From positions 1 to 64,000 of the forward strand of contig NZ_CABSIF010000004.1 in assembly GCF_902477725.1 (NCBI RefSeq): a stretch of DNA of 64,000 bases. The letters are read 5' to 3'. This stretch comes from an uncultured Desulfovibrio sp. Its GTDB lineage: Bacteria; Desulfobacterota; Desulfovibrionia; Desulfovibrionales; Desulfovibrionaceae. A program made the translations under genes and the position numbers. Below, piece after piece: positions 42,219-51,790 of this stretch (position 1 is the first letter of the stretch; every line of letters starts with the position of its first letter). Under the pieces are notes generated by a model. It made no database searches. It saw nothing but the letters and a program-made list of their open reading frames with translations, and had not been told where the DNA came from.

Positions 42219-43074
42219 TCGAAAACATTGTCTATAAAAAGTCTAGACATGTTCTTAGGGTATTTCTTAACAATGTTGTAAAACTGTTGTTGGTAAAAAA
42301 TGAGAGTTATTTCTATTTAGAGAAGGTGTGATACCTGTCTTGCGAACTGCTTTTACACGGCATTTGCGCTAAAGATTATCTTTTCAGGTTCGGTAAATTT
42401 TTTTTTCATTTTCCCCTAAAGTTTTTGCTTGAATTTTATGTTCCGGAATGAAACAGTCGTCCTTACGCTCGCAAGGCTGTTTTTTTCCGGTATTTTTTTT
42501 GTTTTGTCGCCCACAGGTGTGGATAGTGTGCGGCAGACCGCCAACGTTGCCCCTTGAGCTCCAAATGCCTGTTGAGGCAAGGGCCTGTCAGGCAAGCAGA
42601 AATATACCGATGCATTTTGCGCGCATCTGTTTTGGTAAGTGCATATTGGAGGCTTGCCTCACTGGTACACGCGCCGTGTTGAAGTGCTCGCTGTATATAT
42701 TGGTGCGTAATTGTGATTATTTATTTTTACATGGCAGTATACATGTAATCGTTTTATATACGCTGTAGGGTTTTATTTTTATTTTACATCGATCTTGCTA
42801 TTTTTATTCAGTTCTTTCGTCTGGTCGTTGCGATTTGTGGCATGCAGGGGGTTGATCTCGTGTTGATATCTTCTTGTTGCCAATAAATAAATATCTACTT
42901 TCATATCATGCTGTGCCGATTTTACGGCTAATTTGGTATTAGTTATCAAGGATTACACGCTATTGTCTTTGCTTTGGTTTTTCGTATATGACAGGCTTTG
43001 GGTTCAGGCATCTGCCTGGGCAAGTTGTGTTACCGTGTGCAGGGGCAGTGCAAACCCTAGCTCAGGATTTTGCC
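42219..43074. other. Long AT-rich intergenic region after the synthetase genes
   Basis: These 856 bases are far more AT-rich than the synthetases. They contain one terminator-like hairpin (42451-42486) and many TATA-like and T-run stretches, and probably the promoter of the HDOD gene. A 106-codon frame at 42448-42768 starts at the hairpin, has no ribosome binding site and looks spurious. The composition may mark the right border of the biosynthetic locus. Confidence 0.5.
42451..42486 (+). terminator. Intrinsic terminator downstream of synthetase 2
   Basis: AAACAG(TCGT)CCTT pairs with AAGG-CTGTTT around ACGCTCGC and runs into seven T residues. It lies 230 bases after the synthetase stop. Confidence 0.6.
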
Positions 43075-43980
43075 ATGCAATCTCAAAAAGAGTCCAGGCT
43101 GTTTTTGCAAAAGCTTTTGCAAAATCCGCCCGCGCTGCCGTTTGAACCCAAGCTGCTTCCCCTGCTGTTTGCGGTTACCCAGGAAGGCTCCAATGCCTCG
43201 GTGCGCTCGGTCGTTGCACTGATTGAAAAAAGCCCACGGCTCGCAACACGTGTGCTCACAGTGGCAAATTCGGCTGCATACGGGCTTGAGTTCAAGGTTT
43301 CTACCCTGCAAAGAGCCATCAGCATCATGGGCCTGCGCGAAGTGCGTCTGCTGGTGCTTATGGTGGGTATGTCGTCGTTTATACGCGAGGCGCAGCTTCC
43401 CAAAAGTTTTGATACTGCGGCGTTCTGGAAGCACCTGCTTTCTGTGGCAACCATTGCCCGAACCCTGGCGGATGTGCTCGGCGGAGATAACGGCGTATGT
43501 GGGCCTTGCGCCTGTGCTGGCGAGCGCCTGGTTATGGTGCCGGATGAGGCATACATAGCTGGCTTGCTCCATGATGTGGGCAAGATTTTTTTTGCTGCCG
43601 CACGGCCAGACCTCTGGGAAAAGACGGCAGAAATGGAACAGGCCGAAGATTGCGGCAGTTCCGAGGCTGAAACCGCTCAGCTCGGCATGGACCACGGGCT
43701 TATTGGGGCGGCAGTGATGCACCAGTGGAAGCTGCCTCTGGTGCTTACCGAACCCATAAACCTGCACCATTCGCCCGAACTTGCCACAACGTATAAAATG
43801 GAGGCGCGCCTGCTTGCTGCGGCTAACGCCTTGGCGCATTGCAGCCATGATGCGCTCATGCTGAGGAGCAAGGCGGGCGAACACCTGCCCGATGGGTGCG
43901 ATCTTGATGCCGTGAGCGCGGCTGTGCTTGAAAGTATGGTCAGAATACAGGAAGCCGGTTTTGCTGAGCTTGATGCATAG
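43075..43980 (+). CDS. HDOD-domain signalling protein
   Basis: ATG 43075 with AGGA seven bases upstream is preferred; the frame is open from 42988. The 301-residue protein has the HDOD fold: a helical N-terminus with LIEKSPRLATRVLTVANSAAYG and LQRAISIMGLREVRLLVLM, then YIAGLLHDVGK (the HD-type motif) and MDHGLIGAAVMHQWKLP. HDOD proteins act in signalling and often accompany cyclic-di-GMP enzymes. The next gene, 70 bases on, is a GGDEF-EAL protein, which supports a shared pathway. Function is otherwise undetermined. Confidence 0.85.
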   Translation: MQSQKESRLFLQKLLQNPPALPFEPKLLPLLFAVTQEGSNASVRSVVALIEKSPRLATRVLTVANSAAYGLEFKVSTLQRAISIMGLREVRLLVLMVGMSSFIREAQLPKSFDTAAFWKHLLSVATIARTLADVLGGDNGVCGPCACAGERLVMVPDEAYIAGLLHDVGKIFFAAARPDLWEKTAEMEQAEDCGSSEAETAQLGMDHGLIGAAVMHQWKLPLVLTEPINLHHSPELATTYKMEARLLAAANALAHCSHDALMLRSKAGEHLPDGCDLDAVSAAVLESMVRIQEAGFAELDA

Positions 43981-44050
43981 CCCGTGCGTGGGCCTGATGC
44001 CGCATTTGTTTTTTTCAACTTTTCTTGAGGCTCACATTTGAGGCGCGCAC

Positions 44051-45709
44051 ATGGATATTGAAACCGGCCTTGATAATCTGCTGCGCGGGCAATTCGACGC
44101 TGCGCTGGCCGAATTTGAAGGCTGCGGGCAGCAGCCCACAGCAGAGAAACTGTGCGAGCTCACGCGGGCCTGCGCTGATCTTTCTGCCTATGCGGCGGCA
44201 CTGGCAGAAGGGGATCTGTCTGTGCGCCCGCCCAAATCCTGCCGGCACTTTTCCACGCACCTTGAAAGCCTGCACGCCAAGCTCAAACGTCTGGCGCGGC
44301 AACTGCTCATATTCAGCGCGGGGTACCCCATGCCTGCGGTTGACGATATGGGCGACCTCTCTGACGGGCTGACCTTCCTTATCAATCAGGCGCAGACCTG
44401 CAAAAAGCAGGTCGAGCACGACCAGAATCACGATGTTGAAACCGGCCTCATGAACCGCCGGGCCTTTGTTCGCGGCGTGCGCGAAGCCTTGCAGATGCAG
44501 CCCGGCAAATTTGGCGTACTGCTTTCGTGCGGTCTGGATAATCTCAAGTACGTAAATGAGGCGCATGGGTACGATGGGGGCGATCTGTACATAAGCAAGG
44601 TGGTTGAAGCCTTGCAGATGTGCGAAAATGACGCAGTGCTGCTGGCCCGCACGGCAGGCAGCGAATTTGCAGTTTTTGCCCACGGTTTTGATAATGAAGA
44701 AAGCGCCTTGCGTTTTGCGCAGGATAACCGCAAAACCCTGCTGAACACCACCATCGAGCTGCCCAATGAAGTTGTGCGCATACGCGCCTCGCTTGGGGTG
44801 GCCGTGTATCCCAGCGATGCCATGACTGGTGATGTGCTCATGAATTATGCCAGCCACGCCATGTTTGAAGTGCAGAATTTCAATCGAGGCACGCTCATGC
44901 GGTTCAATCCCGAAGTTTACCGGGCCAAGGCCAATATCTTGAGCCGGCAGGAACGTCTGGACGAATTGCTTGAAGGCCAGCTGATCCGCTTTGCCTTTCA
45001 GCCCATTGTGAGCCTGAAAGAGGGCTCAATTTACGGTTATGAGGCGCTCATGCGCTCCACAACCCCGCATTTTGCCTCGCCGCTTGATGTGCTGCAACTG
45101 GCAGAGGCGCAGTCAAAACTGCCCCAGCTGGAGTATATGACCTTCAGGATGATTTTTGACTGGATGGGCAAAAATCTCCCTTCGCTCGGCGCCAGAAAGA
45201 TATTTTTCAACGCCATTTCCGCGCAGTATCTGGATGCTCGGGAGCTGCGCAATCTGCACCCGCGCTATGAAGACATAAGCCGCAACATGGTGTTTGAAAT
45301 CATAGAAACCGCCAGCAGCGAGGAGGGCCTTGCCCAAAAGGTGCGCGAACTGCGCTCGGAGCTGGCGGCCTTTATCGCCATTGACGATTTTGGCTGCGCC
45401 CACTCAAATGCGCTGCGGCTTTTGAATATTTCGCCCGAGATTCTCAAAATCGACAGTTTTTTTATCCGCGCCATCCACAAGGCACCCGCATCCAAGAGGG
45501 AATTTCTTTCCAATATCCTTGTATATTGCCGTTCAAAGGGCATTCTCACCGTGGCGGAGGGTGTGGAAACCCACGAGGAACTTGCCAGCGTTGTTGCTCT
45601 GGGTTTTGATCTAGCGCAGGGCTTTTATCTGGCAAGGCCGGAATTCGCCCTCCAAGAACTTGCGCCAAGCCAGATTGAAGAAATCACCGCGCTCAAGCGC
45701 ACAGTTTGA
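44051..45709 (+). CDS. GGDEF-EAL protein with degenerate GGDEF and intact EAL
   Basis: This 552-residue soluble protein has a short N-terminal helical region, a GGDEF-like domain (about 125-290) in which the signature reads AGSEF, so diguanylate cyclase activity is unlikely, and an EAL domain (about 305-550). The EAL residues needed for cyclic-di-GMP hydrolysis are all visible: YGYEALMR, FFNAI, EIIET, IDDFG, LKIDSFF, EGVET and AQGFYLA. It should act as a phosphodiesterase, perhaps with GTP regulation by the inactive GGDEF part. A GAGG lies before the ATG. Confidence 0.9.
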   Translation: MDIETGLDNLLRGQFDAALAEFEGCGQQPTAEKLCELTRACADLSAYAAALAEGDLSVRPPKSCRHFSTHLESLHAKLKRLARQLLIFSAGYPMPAVDDMGDLSDGLTFLINQAQTCKKQVEHDQNHDVETGLMNRRAFVRGVREALQMQPGKFGVLLSCGLDNLKYVNEAHGYDGGDLYISKVVEALQMCENDAVLLARTAGSEFAVFAHGFDNEESALRFAQDNRKTLLNTTIELPNEVVRIRASLGVAVYPSDAMTGDVLMNYASHAMFEVQNFNRGTLMRFNPEVYRAKANILSRQERLDELLEGQLIRFAFQPIVSLKEGSIYGYEALMRSTTPHFASPLDVLQLAEAQSKLPQLEYMTFRMIFDWMGKNLPSLGARKIFFNAISAQYLDARELRNLHPRYEDISRNMVFEIIETASSEEGLAQKVRELRSELAAFIAIDDFGCAHSNALRLLNISPEILKIDSFFIRAIHKAPASKREFLSNILVYCRSKGILTVAEGVETHEELASVVALGFDLAQGFYLARPEFALQELAPSQIEEITALKRTV

Positions 45710-45796
45710 TTCTGTTATTCTCCTCCATCTCCATTTTCCCTGTTTCCTGCCTGCTCCGCCTGCAAGCTGACTACCCCCCGTCCATTCCCATTCCTT

Positions 45797-46948
45797 TCAT
45801 TCCGTTATGCCCAAAAGGCGCGGGATATCCCAGTCTTCCGTCTCTTTGAATGAAAGCGCGCGGCTCACGAAAATCTTGCTTGCCGCCGACAGGTCAAGCC
45901 TGTCTTCCATGTAGGCTACCCCTCTGGATTTTCTGACAATGATCACAGTTGGTCGGGTTGGAAAATCGGGGTTGCTGCTGCTTATGAGACCCATGCGCCC
46001 GTCTGAAAGCTTGACCGCCGTTCCTAGCGGGAAGACCCCCACCATCCTTATGAAAGAATCCGCAAAGCCGCGCGGCCATGCCGTTCCGTTCATTTTGTAC
46101 ATGATTGCCAGCGCATGACTGGGGCAAAGGGCCTCTTTATATACGCGCCTGGATGAAAGCGCGTCATACACATCGCAGATAGAGATGATACGTCCAAAAA
46201 GGCCGATGGCAGAGCCTTTGAGTCCGTAAGGATACCCCAGGCCATCGTACATTTCGTGGTGCTGGGCTGCGCCCTCAAGAATTTCTGGTGCGATATTGGG
46301 TATCTTGCGCAAAGCGTCATAGCCGAGCAGCACGTGCGAACGCATAACGGCAAATTCTGGCGGGGAAAGCGTGCGCGGCGCATTGAGGATTTCTCTCGGC
46401 ACGAGTGCCTTGCCGTAATCATGAAACAGCCCGGCCATACCGGCAAGTTGCTGCTGCTGATCCGTGAGGCCCAGATGCCGGGCGAAGGCAACGGCGAAAA
46501 TGGCCACGTTGACGCTGTGTCTGTAGGTGTATTCGTCACGCCCTTTCAGGTTGGCGAGTGTCAGCATGGCGTTGGCATTACGCTTGAGGGCAAGGATGAT
46601 GGATTTAACGCAGGGCTCCGCCCCTGCAATGTCGGCGCTGCCGCACACGCCGGAAGTCATGGTGGCTTTTACATGAGCGTAAGCGGCAGCGTGCGCTCTT
46701 TGCGCCTGCGCAAGATGGCGTGAAAACACGCGCGGTAGCCCGCAGCTTGGTTCGTAGGCGGGAACGGCGCTCTCCGGATCGTGAATTACTTCGGTAAAGC
46801 CCTGCTGGATGATCCCGTCAATTTCTGCCTGATCGGCCACAAGACCCTCGCGCATGTAGAGCAGCGGGGCATTGATCCAGGAAATGCCCGGATTGAGCAC
46901 GTACATTCCCGGCTTCAGGTTTGCTATAGGTATCCGTTCCGCAGGCAT
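45797..46948 (-). CDS. HD-GYP cyclic-di-GMP phosphodiesterase
   Basis: The start at 46948 has AAAGGA nine bases upstream; an ATG eight codons earlier has none. The 383-residue protein begins with a DUF3391-like segment (IPIANLKPGMYVLNPGISWINAPLLYMREGLV) followed by the HD-GYP domain (about 140-310): HSVNVAIFA, LFHDYGK and HHEMYDGLGYP. These are the metal- and substrate-binding motifs of cyclic-di-GMP phosphodiesterases. It converges with the EAL gene, giving two predicted phosphodiesterases side by side. Confidence 0.9.
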   Translation of the reverse strand: MPAERIPIANLKPGMYVLNPGISWINAPLLYMREGLVADQAEIDGIIQQGFTEVIHDPESAVPAYEPSCGLPRVFSRHLAQAQRAHAAAYAHVKATMTSGVCGSADIAGAEPCVKSIILALKRNANAMLTLANLKGRDEYTYRHSVNVAIFAVAFARHLGLTDQQQQLAGMAGLFHDYGKALVPREILNAPRTLSPPEFAVMRSHVLLGYDALRKIPNIAPEILEGAAQHHEMYDGLGYPYGLKGSAIGLFGRIISICDVYDALSSRRVYKEALCPSHALAIMYKMNGTAWPRGFADSFIRMVGVFPLGTAVKLSDGRMGLISSSNPDFPTRPTVIIVRKSRGVAYMEDRLDLSAASKIFVSRALSFKETEDWDIPRLLGITE

Positions 46949-47463
46949 GCTGGTGGATCCTTTGGCAGGCATTTGCGTTGATTTTCACTACAATAATATA
47001 ACACTTCAAAATTTTAGGAGTAAAGGGATAAAACGCGCCGTTTTTGCAACTGACTGATTGGATTGTTCAAAATTTCTTTTCGCGCCAATTCTCAGTTTGA
47101 TTGGTAGCACCGCACCAATGTGAAATTAATATTTTATCACTCTTGTATAAAAAATGTGATTTCCAATAGATTGAAATTATAAATAAAAAAAATTGAGTAT
47201 GCACTCAAGTTATAAAAACTACAATTAAATTAGGGTTTAAAGAAAGTGTGTGAAAACAGGAACCTGGCTGGAAATTAAAAAAAAACTGTGCTAGCGACAA
47301 TGCTTCCTAATTAAATTATCAGACAAGATTAGTACAGTTGCGGTGGCTTGGAAATGTTTGCAACGGCACAACTGAAGAATTTTTCACTTCAGGCTGATTG
47401 CTGGATTGGCGCGATGTGCCGCAGACAGATGGCAATATCCCTTACTCGCACGAGAGAAGCACT
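46949..47463. other. AT-rich intergenic region before the oxidoreductase-nuo operon
   Basis: These 515 bases are strongly AT-rich and hold no gene. They should contain the divergent promoters for the HD-GYP gene and the molybdopterin oxidoreductase operon. One clear palindrome is present at 47193-47208. Short open frames here have no ribosome binding sites. Confidence 0.55.
47193..47208. promoter_or_regulatory. Palindrome upstream of the oxidoreductase operon
   Basis: TTGAGT-ATGC-ACTCAA is a perfect inverted repeat, extended by flanking A/T. Its size and TTGA...TCAA symmetry recall sites of the CRP/FNR superfamily, though the half-site is not the classical FNR one. Confidence 0.35.
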
Positions 47464-49581
47464 ATGGGCAGTATGCAGTTGGTTCAGAGTGTATGCGGAA
47501 TGTGCACCGCAAGGTGTCCAATTTCTGTAGAAATAAAAGATGGTGCCGTGGGTATGATTTACGGCAATCCGCACAGTCCCCTCAAGGGTGCCTTGTGCGC
47601 GCGCGGCGTGGCTGGCAAGGCCCTTGAGCGCGAGTCGGAGTGCCCGCAGAGCCCGCTTATTCGCGTGGGTGAGCGGGGCGAGGGCAAGTGGAAAAAGGTT
47701 TCGTGGGAAGAAGCCTTTGACTATGTTGCGCAAAAAATTGCCGCAGTGCAGCAGCAATACGGCAGGGAAGCCGTGCTGTGGTCTGACCGCGACGGCCCCT
47801 TTACCGACCTGTACCGCGCCTTCATGCGCGGCATAGGTTCGCCCAACGTCTGTACGCACAGCACCTCGTGCGACCTCAATACCCACCACGCCTGCAAGGC
47901 CGTCATGGGCCTCGGGCGCGGCATGGCCGTCAACGATTTTGCCAACTGCAAGCACATCGTGCTGCAAACGCGCAACATTTTTGAAGCTATCAACCTTGGC
48001 GAGGCCAGAACCGTCATGCAGGCCCTGCGCAAAGGCTGCAAGCTGACGGTCATTGACATCCGCCACAACGTTTCGGCCTCCAAGGCCAATGATTTTCTGC
48101 TTGTCCGTCCCGGTACGGACTATGCCTTCAATCTGGGCATCATCAACACGCTTATTACTCACAAGCTGTACAACAAGGATTATGTGGACGCCCACACCAC
48201 GGGTTTTGCCGAACTGGCCGAATTTGTGGCTCCTTATACGGCGGAATGGGCGGCAGAGCAGTGTCAGGTCGATGCGCAGGCCATTGTGCGCCTTGCGCAA
48301 TCGCTTGCCGCCGCCGCCCCCCATGTGATCTGGCATCCCGGCTGGATGACCTCGCGGTATGGGGATTCTTTTCAGGTTGCACGCACGGCCCTGGTCATTA
48401 CGGCCCTGCTGGGCGGCGTGGGCGTCAAGGGCGGCATAGTGCCGGGCCGTACCCCAAAGGAATGCGGCAAGGCCGGGCTCAAAAAGTTTACGGATCTTTT
48501 TCCCGCGCCCAAGGGCTTGCGCGCCGACGGCCTTGGCGTTGACAACAAGGCTTTCGACCCCGGCAAGGGGCTGCTGCACAAGGCTTTTGAAGCCATCAGC
48601 AATCCTCCGCAGGGGGCAGCTCCGGTCAAGGCTTACATGTGCTGGCGGCACGACCCCTTGCAGGGCTATCCCGATCCCGATGCGCTGCGCAAACACTTTG
48701 ACGGCCTTGACCTGCTTGTGAGCGTCACGTTCTCCTGGTCAGACACCGCCTGGTATTCAGACGTGGTGCTGCCGCTCTCCACCTACCTTTCGCGCGAAAG
48801 CATCATTGCCACCAAGAACGGCCTCAAGCCGCAGTTCTTTGTGCGCAACCGCGTTATCCCGCCGCGCTACGACACCAAGGCCGACTGGGAAATCATTGGC
48901 GGTCTGGCAAAGCGCCTCGGGCTTGATCCGCTGGTTTTTGAAAGCGCGGAGGACGTGTGGCGTTTTCAGCTTGAAGGAACAGGCCTCACCAGCGCGGACT
49001 TTACCGAAAAAGGCTTTGTCTCGCTCACCAGTGATCCTCTGTACGTGGATCTGGCAAATTATTCCTTCCCCACTGCCTCGGGCAAGGTTGAGCTGACCAG
49101 CGAGGGCTACGGCAAGGGCTGCGGCGAAAACATGCTCCCCCCCTACACGCCGCCCGTTGCACCGCCCGAGGGGGCCTACCGCATTACCTTTGGACGCGTG
49201 GCCGTGCATACCCAGGGCCATACCATCAATAATCCTCTGCTGCTTGAGCAGGTTCCTGAAAATACCGTGTGGATCAACAGCAAAAAGGCCAAGGCCGCTG
49301 GCATCAACCCCGGCGACAGGGTGCGCGTGCGTGATGCTGCGGGCAATGCCATGGGCGAGGCCGGGGTCAAGATCACCTCTGCCATCCATCCCGAGGCCAT
49401 CTTTGTGGTGCATGGCTTTGGCCACGATCTGCCTTGCGAAAGCCGGGCTTTCCACAAGGGAATCTCTGACAGCAAGTGCCTGCGCGGTGGTCTGGACATG
49501 CAGGACATGGGCGGTGGCGGTCTTGCCATGCAGGAGCATTTTGTCACGCTGGAGAAAGTGGCCGCTTCCGGCGCTGCCTAG
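47464..49581 (+). CDS. Molybdopterin oxidoreductase, catalytic subunit (PsrA/PhsA-like, cytoplasmic)
   Basis: ATG 47464 is chosen because the family sequence begins directly after it. There is no Tat signal, so it is cytoplasmic, unlike exported PsrA/PhsA. The 705-residue protein has an N-terminal [4Fe-4S] site (Cys11, Cys14, Cys18, Cys45), then the molybdopterin-binding domains. The likely Mo ligand is Cys136 in THSTSCDLN; it is not a selenocysteine. The C-terminal molybdopterin-binding barrel is seen in TFGRVAVHTQGHT...NPGDRVRVRD. The substrate cannot be read from sequence. Next comes a ferredoxin-like subunit and then nuoA, so electrons probably pass between this enzyme and the complex I-like pump. 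Confidence 0.85.
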   Translation: MGSMQLVQSVCGMCTARCPISVEIKDGAVGMIYGNPHSPLKGALCARGVAGKALERESECPQSPLIRVGERGEGKWKKVSWEEAFDYVAQKIAAVQQQYGREAVLWSDRDGPFTDLYRAFMRGIGSPNVCTHSTSCDLNTHHACKAVMGLGRGMAVNDFANCKHIVLQTRNIFEAINLGEARTVMQALRKGCKLTVIDIRHNVSASKANDFLLVRPGTDYAFNLGIINTLITHKLYNKDYVDAHTTGFAELAEFVAPYTAEWAAEQCQVDAQAIVRLAQSLAAAAPHVIWHPGWMTSRYGDSFQVARTALVITALLGGVGVKGGIVPGRTPKECGKAGLKKFTDLFPAPKGLRADGLGVDNKAFDPGKGLLHKAFEAISNPPQGAAPVKAYMCWRHDPLQGYPDPDALRKHFDGLDLLVSVTFSWSDTAWYSDVVLPLSTYLSRESIIATKNGLKPQFFVRNRVIPPRYDTKADWEIIGGLAKRLGLDPLVFESAEDVWRFQLEGTGLTSADFTEKGFVSLTSDPLYVDLANYSFPTASGKVELTSEGYGKGCGENMLPPYTPPVAPPEGAYRITFGRVAVHTQGHTINNPLLLEQVPENTVWINSKKAKAAGINPGDRVRVRDAAGNAMGEAGVKITSAIHPEAIFVVHGFGHDLPCESRAFHKGISDSKCLRGGLDMQDMGGGGLAMQEHFVTLEKVAASGAA

Positions 49582-49673
49582 ACGGACTCTGCTCCGGATA
49601 TTGTCAAAGGCATGGCCTGATACTGCAAGGAAATTTACGGGAACAACCCACCGAGCCGCGTGGGAGGATGGTT

Positions 49674-50180
49674 ATGAGCAAATATATTGTCATGCACAAT
49701 TCGGCGGATTGCATAGGCTGCAAGGCTTGCGAGGTTCAGTGCCGCAGCCTGCACAACGGCGGGCCGGGGGCTTTTTTCTGCCGCGTTCTTTCCGTGGAGC
49801 AGACCGAACCCAAGCCCGCGCTGGGTTTTGTGTACACCTCGTGCTTTCACTGTGAAAATCCCTGGTGCGTCAAGGCCTGCCCCACAGGGGCCATGCGCCG
49901 CAGGGATGATGGCATTGTCTATGTGGAAACCTCGGCCTGCGTGGGCTGCAAGGCCTGCATCACCGCCTGCCCCTGGGCCGCGCCCCAGTGGAACGCCCAG
50001 ACCGGCAAGGTGGATAAGTGCGACCTGTGCCGCGACCGCATTGATCAGGGCCTCAAGCCTGCCTGCGTAACCACCTGCGCCATGAGCTGCCTGCAATTCT
50101 CCACGCCGGATGCGGCCAGTCAGGAAAAGCGGCAGGAATTTGCCGAGCAGTTGCAGCGCAACAGGCCTGTTGTCCGCTAG
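49674..50180 (+). CDS. Four-cluster ferredoxin-type electron transfer subunit
   Basis: ATG 49674 lies six bases after GGGAGG. The 168-residue protein belongs to the DmsB/PsrB/HycB type with four Cys-rich groups: CIGCKACEVQC, CFHCENPWCVKAC, CVGCKACITAC and CDLCRDR...CVTTCAMSC. These should hold four [4Fe-4S] clusters and form a wire from the molybdopterin subunit. No membrane anchor subunit of the DmsC/PsrC kind is present, and the next genes are those of complex I, which may take that place. Confidence 0.88.
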   Translation: MSKYIVMHNSADCIGCKACEVQCRSLHNGGPGAFFCRVLSVEQTEPKPALGFVYTSCFHCENPWCVKACPTGAMRRRDDGIVYVETSACVGCKACITACPWAAPQWNAQTGKVDKCDLCRDRIDQGLKPACVTTCAMSCLQFSTPDAASQEKRQEFAEQLQRNRPVVR

Positions 50181-50343
50181 AACGTGATTTGTTTTCTGCC
50201 GGGCCTTACAGTGCTTGCGGCAGAATGTTCAGGTTGATTGGCGGCTGCTCTGGCAGGAGACGCCGGTGACGGAACAGGGCCGTGCGATTGTTCGGCCCTG
50301 CTCGCCCGGAATATGACGAAGACATTCAACAAGGTGGCTTTTT

Positions 50344-50718
50344 ATGGTGCCTACGGTTGCCGGAGAAGAGTATCTTGCCATTCTGCTGCTGCTTGTTATT
50401 GCGCTGCTTTTTGGCGTGCTTACGTTGTTTTTCGGGCGGTTTTTCCGCATGCGTCGGCCCTACCGCGAAAAACTCATGCCCTATGAGTGCGGCAACGAGC
50501 CAACCGCCGAGCCACGCACGCGTTTTTCCATCAAATTTTATTACGTTGCCATTCTTTTTGTCATCATCGATGTGGAAGCCATCTTCCTCTACACCTGGGC
50601 AGTGGAGTTTGTGCGTCTGGGCAGCCTTGGGCTGGCGGAAATGCTGACCTTCATGACCCTGCTGGTGCTGGCCTATGCCTATGCCTGGAAAAAGGGGGCC
50701 TTTGAATGGGTGAAGTAG
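50344..50718 (+). CDS. nuoA: NADH-quinone oxidoreductase-like subunit A
   Basis: The 124-residue membrane subunit has three helices and the conserved loop LMPYECGNEPTAEPRTRFSIKFYYVAILFVIIDVEAIFLYTWA, which contains the Cys and acidic residues near the quinone entrance. AAGGTGG precedes the ATG. It opens the nuoABCDHIJKLMN block, and its end overlaps nuoB by 13 bases. Confidence 0.95.
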   Translation: MVPTVAGEEYLAILLLLVIALLFGVLTLFFGRFFRMRRPYREKLMPYECGNEPTAEPRTRFSIKFYYVAILFVIIDVEAIFLYTWAVEFVRLGSLGLAEMLTFMTLLVLAYAYAWKKGAFEWVK

Positions 50719-51248
50719 AAACTCGCACCGCCGCGCATGGCAACCAGCCGCTTGTGGTGCACAAGGACGGCCTGCGGTTTTTCCCCGGCGCCAACGCCGT
50801 GCTCGGGCCACTCAACTCCCTGGTCAACTGGGGCCGTTGCGGCTCCATCTGGCCGGTGACCTTTGGCCTTGCCTGCTGCGCCATCGAAATGATGGCCACA
50901 GGCGCGTCAACGCACGATCTTGACCGCTTTGGCATCATCTTTCGCGCCAGCCCCCGACAGGCAGACTGCATGGTGGTGGCCGGAACCCTGAGCAAAAAAA
51001 TGGCCCCGGTGCTGCGCAGGGTTTATGACCAGATGCCCGAGCCGCGCTATGTGCTCGCCATGGGCAGTTGCGCATGCAGCGGCGGGCTTTTTCAGTCGTA
51101 TGCCGTAACTCAGGGCGTGGATCAGATTATTCCGGTAGACGTCTATGTGCCGGGCTGCCCCCCGCGTCCGGAAGCGCTTTTTGACGGCTTTATCAAGTTG
51201 CAGGAGAAAATTAACAAGGAGCAATTTCGATGGAGTCCCTGGAGATAG
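50706..51248 (+). CDS. nuoB: Complex I-like subunit B (N2 cluster)
   Basis: The 180-residue protein holds the terminal [4Fe-4S] cluster N2 that reduces quinone. The ligands are visible in GLACCAIEMM (tandem Cys), MGSCACSGG and VPGCPPRPEA. The gene starts inside nuoA and ends inside nuoC (19-base overlap), a sign of translational coupling. Confidence 0.96.
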   Translation: MGEVETRTAAHGNQPLVVHKDGLRFFPGANAVLGPLNSLVNWGRCGSIWPVTFGLACCAIEMMATGASTHDLDRFGIIFRASPRQADCMVVAGTLSKKMAPVLRRVYDQMPEPRYVLAMGSCACSGGLFQSYAVTQGVDQIIPVDVYVPGCPPRPEALFDGFIKLQEKINKEQFRWSPWR

Positions 51249-51790
51249 CGCGTCTGCTGCGTGAGGCTTTTCCGCAGGAAGTGCTCGACATACAGGAGTT
51301 TCGTGGGCAGACGGCAGTGCTGCTGCACCACGGGCGCATCCTTGATGTGCTGGTCTACGCCAGGGAGCATTTTGACATGATGCACCTGCGCTCGCTCTGC
51401 GGGGTGGACAACAGCCGCCGCAAGCAGGAGGGCCTTGGCGCGTTTGAGGTCGTCTATAACCTGTATTCCGTGAATCAGCGCATTGCCCTGCGTCTGCGCG
51501 CCCAACTGGACGATCCCGATGCGGGCATTGATTCCGCCGTGCCCTTGTGGCCTGTGGCCAACTGGCTTGAGCGCGAAGTCTTTGACCTCATGGGCATACA
51601 CTTCAAGGGGCACCCTGACCTTCGCCGCATCCTGTTGCCGGGTGACTGGCAGGGTCACCCCCTGCGCAAGGCCTATCCTGTGCGCATCCCCTCGCGCGGT
51701 GTACCTGAATGGTCTGGCCTGACCGAATTGCGCGAACACGCCAGGGCGGCGGACGCTCTGAGCTGGCAGGGGGGAGAAAAGCATGAGTGA
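51230..51790 (+). CDS. nuoC: Complex I-like subunit C
   Basis: This 186-residue hydrophilic connecting subunit has the family motif EREVFDLMGIHFKGHPDLRRILLPGDWQGHPLRKAYP near its C-terminus. AAGGAG lies before the ATG. It overlaps nuoD by eight bases. C and D are separate genes here. Confidence 0.95.
   Translation: MESLEIARLLREAFPQEVLDIQEFRGQTAVLLHHGRILDVLVYAREHFDMMHLRSLCGVDNSRRKQEGLGAFEVVYNLYSVNQRIALRLRAQLDDPDAGIDSAVPLWPVANWLEREVFDLMGIHFKGHPDLRRILLPGDWQGHPLRKAYPVRIPSRGVPEWSGLTELREHARAADALSWQGGEKHE

Noticed and set aside
42448..42768. 106-codon frame after the synthetases
   Set aside because: It begins at the terminator hairpin, has no ribosome binding site and its composition follows the AT-rich spacer.
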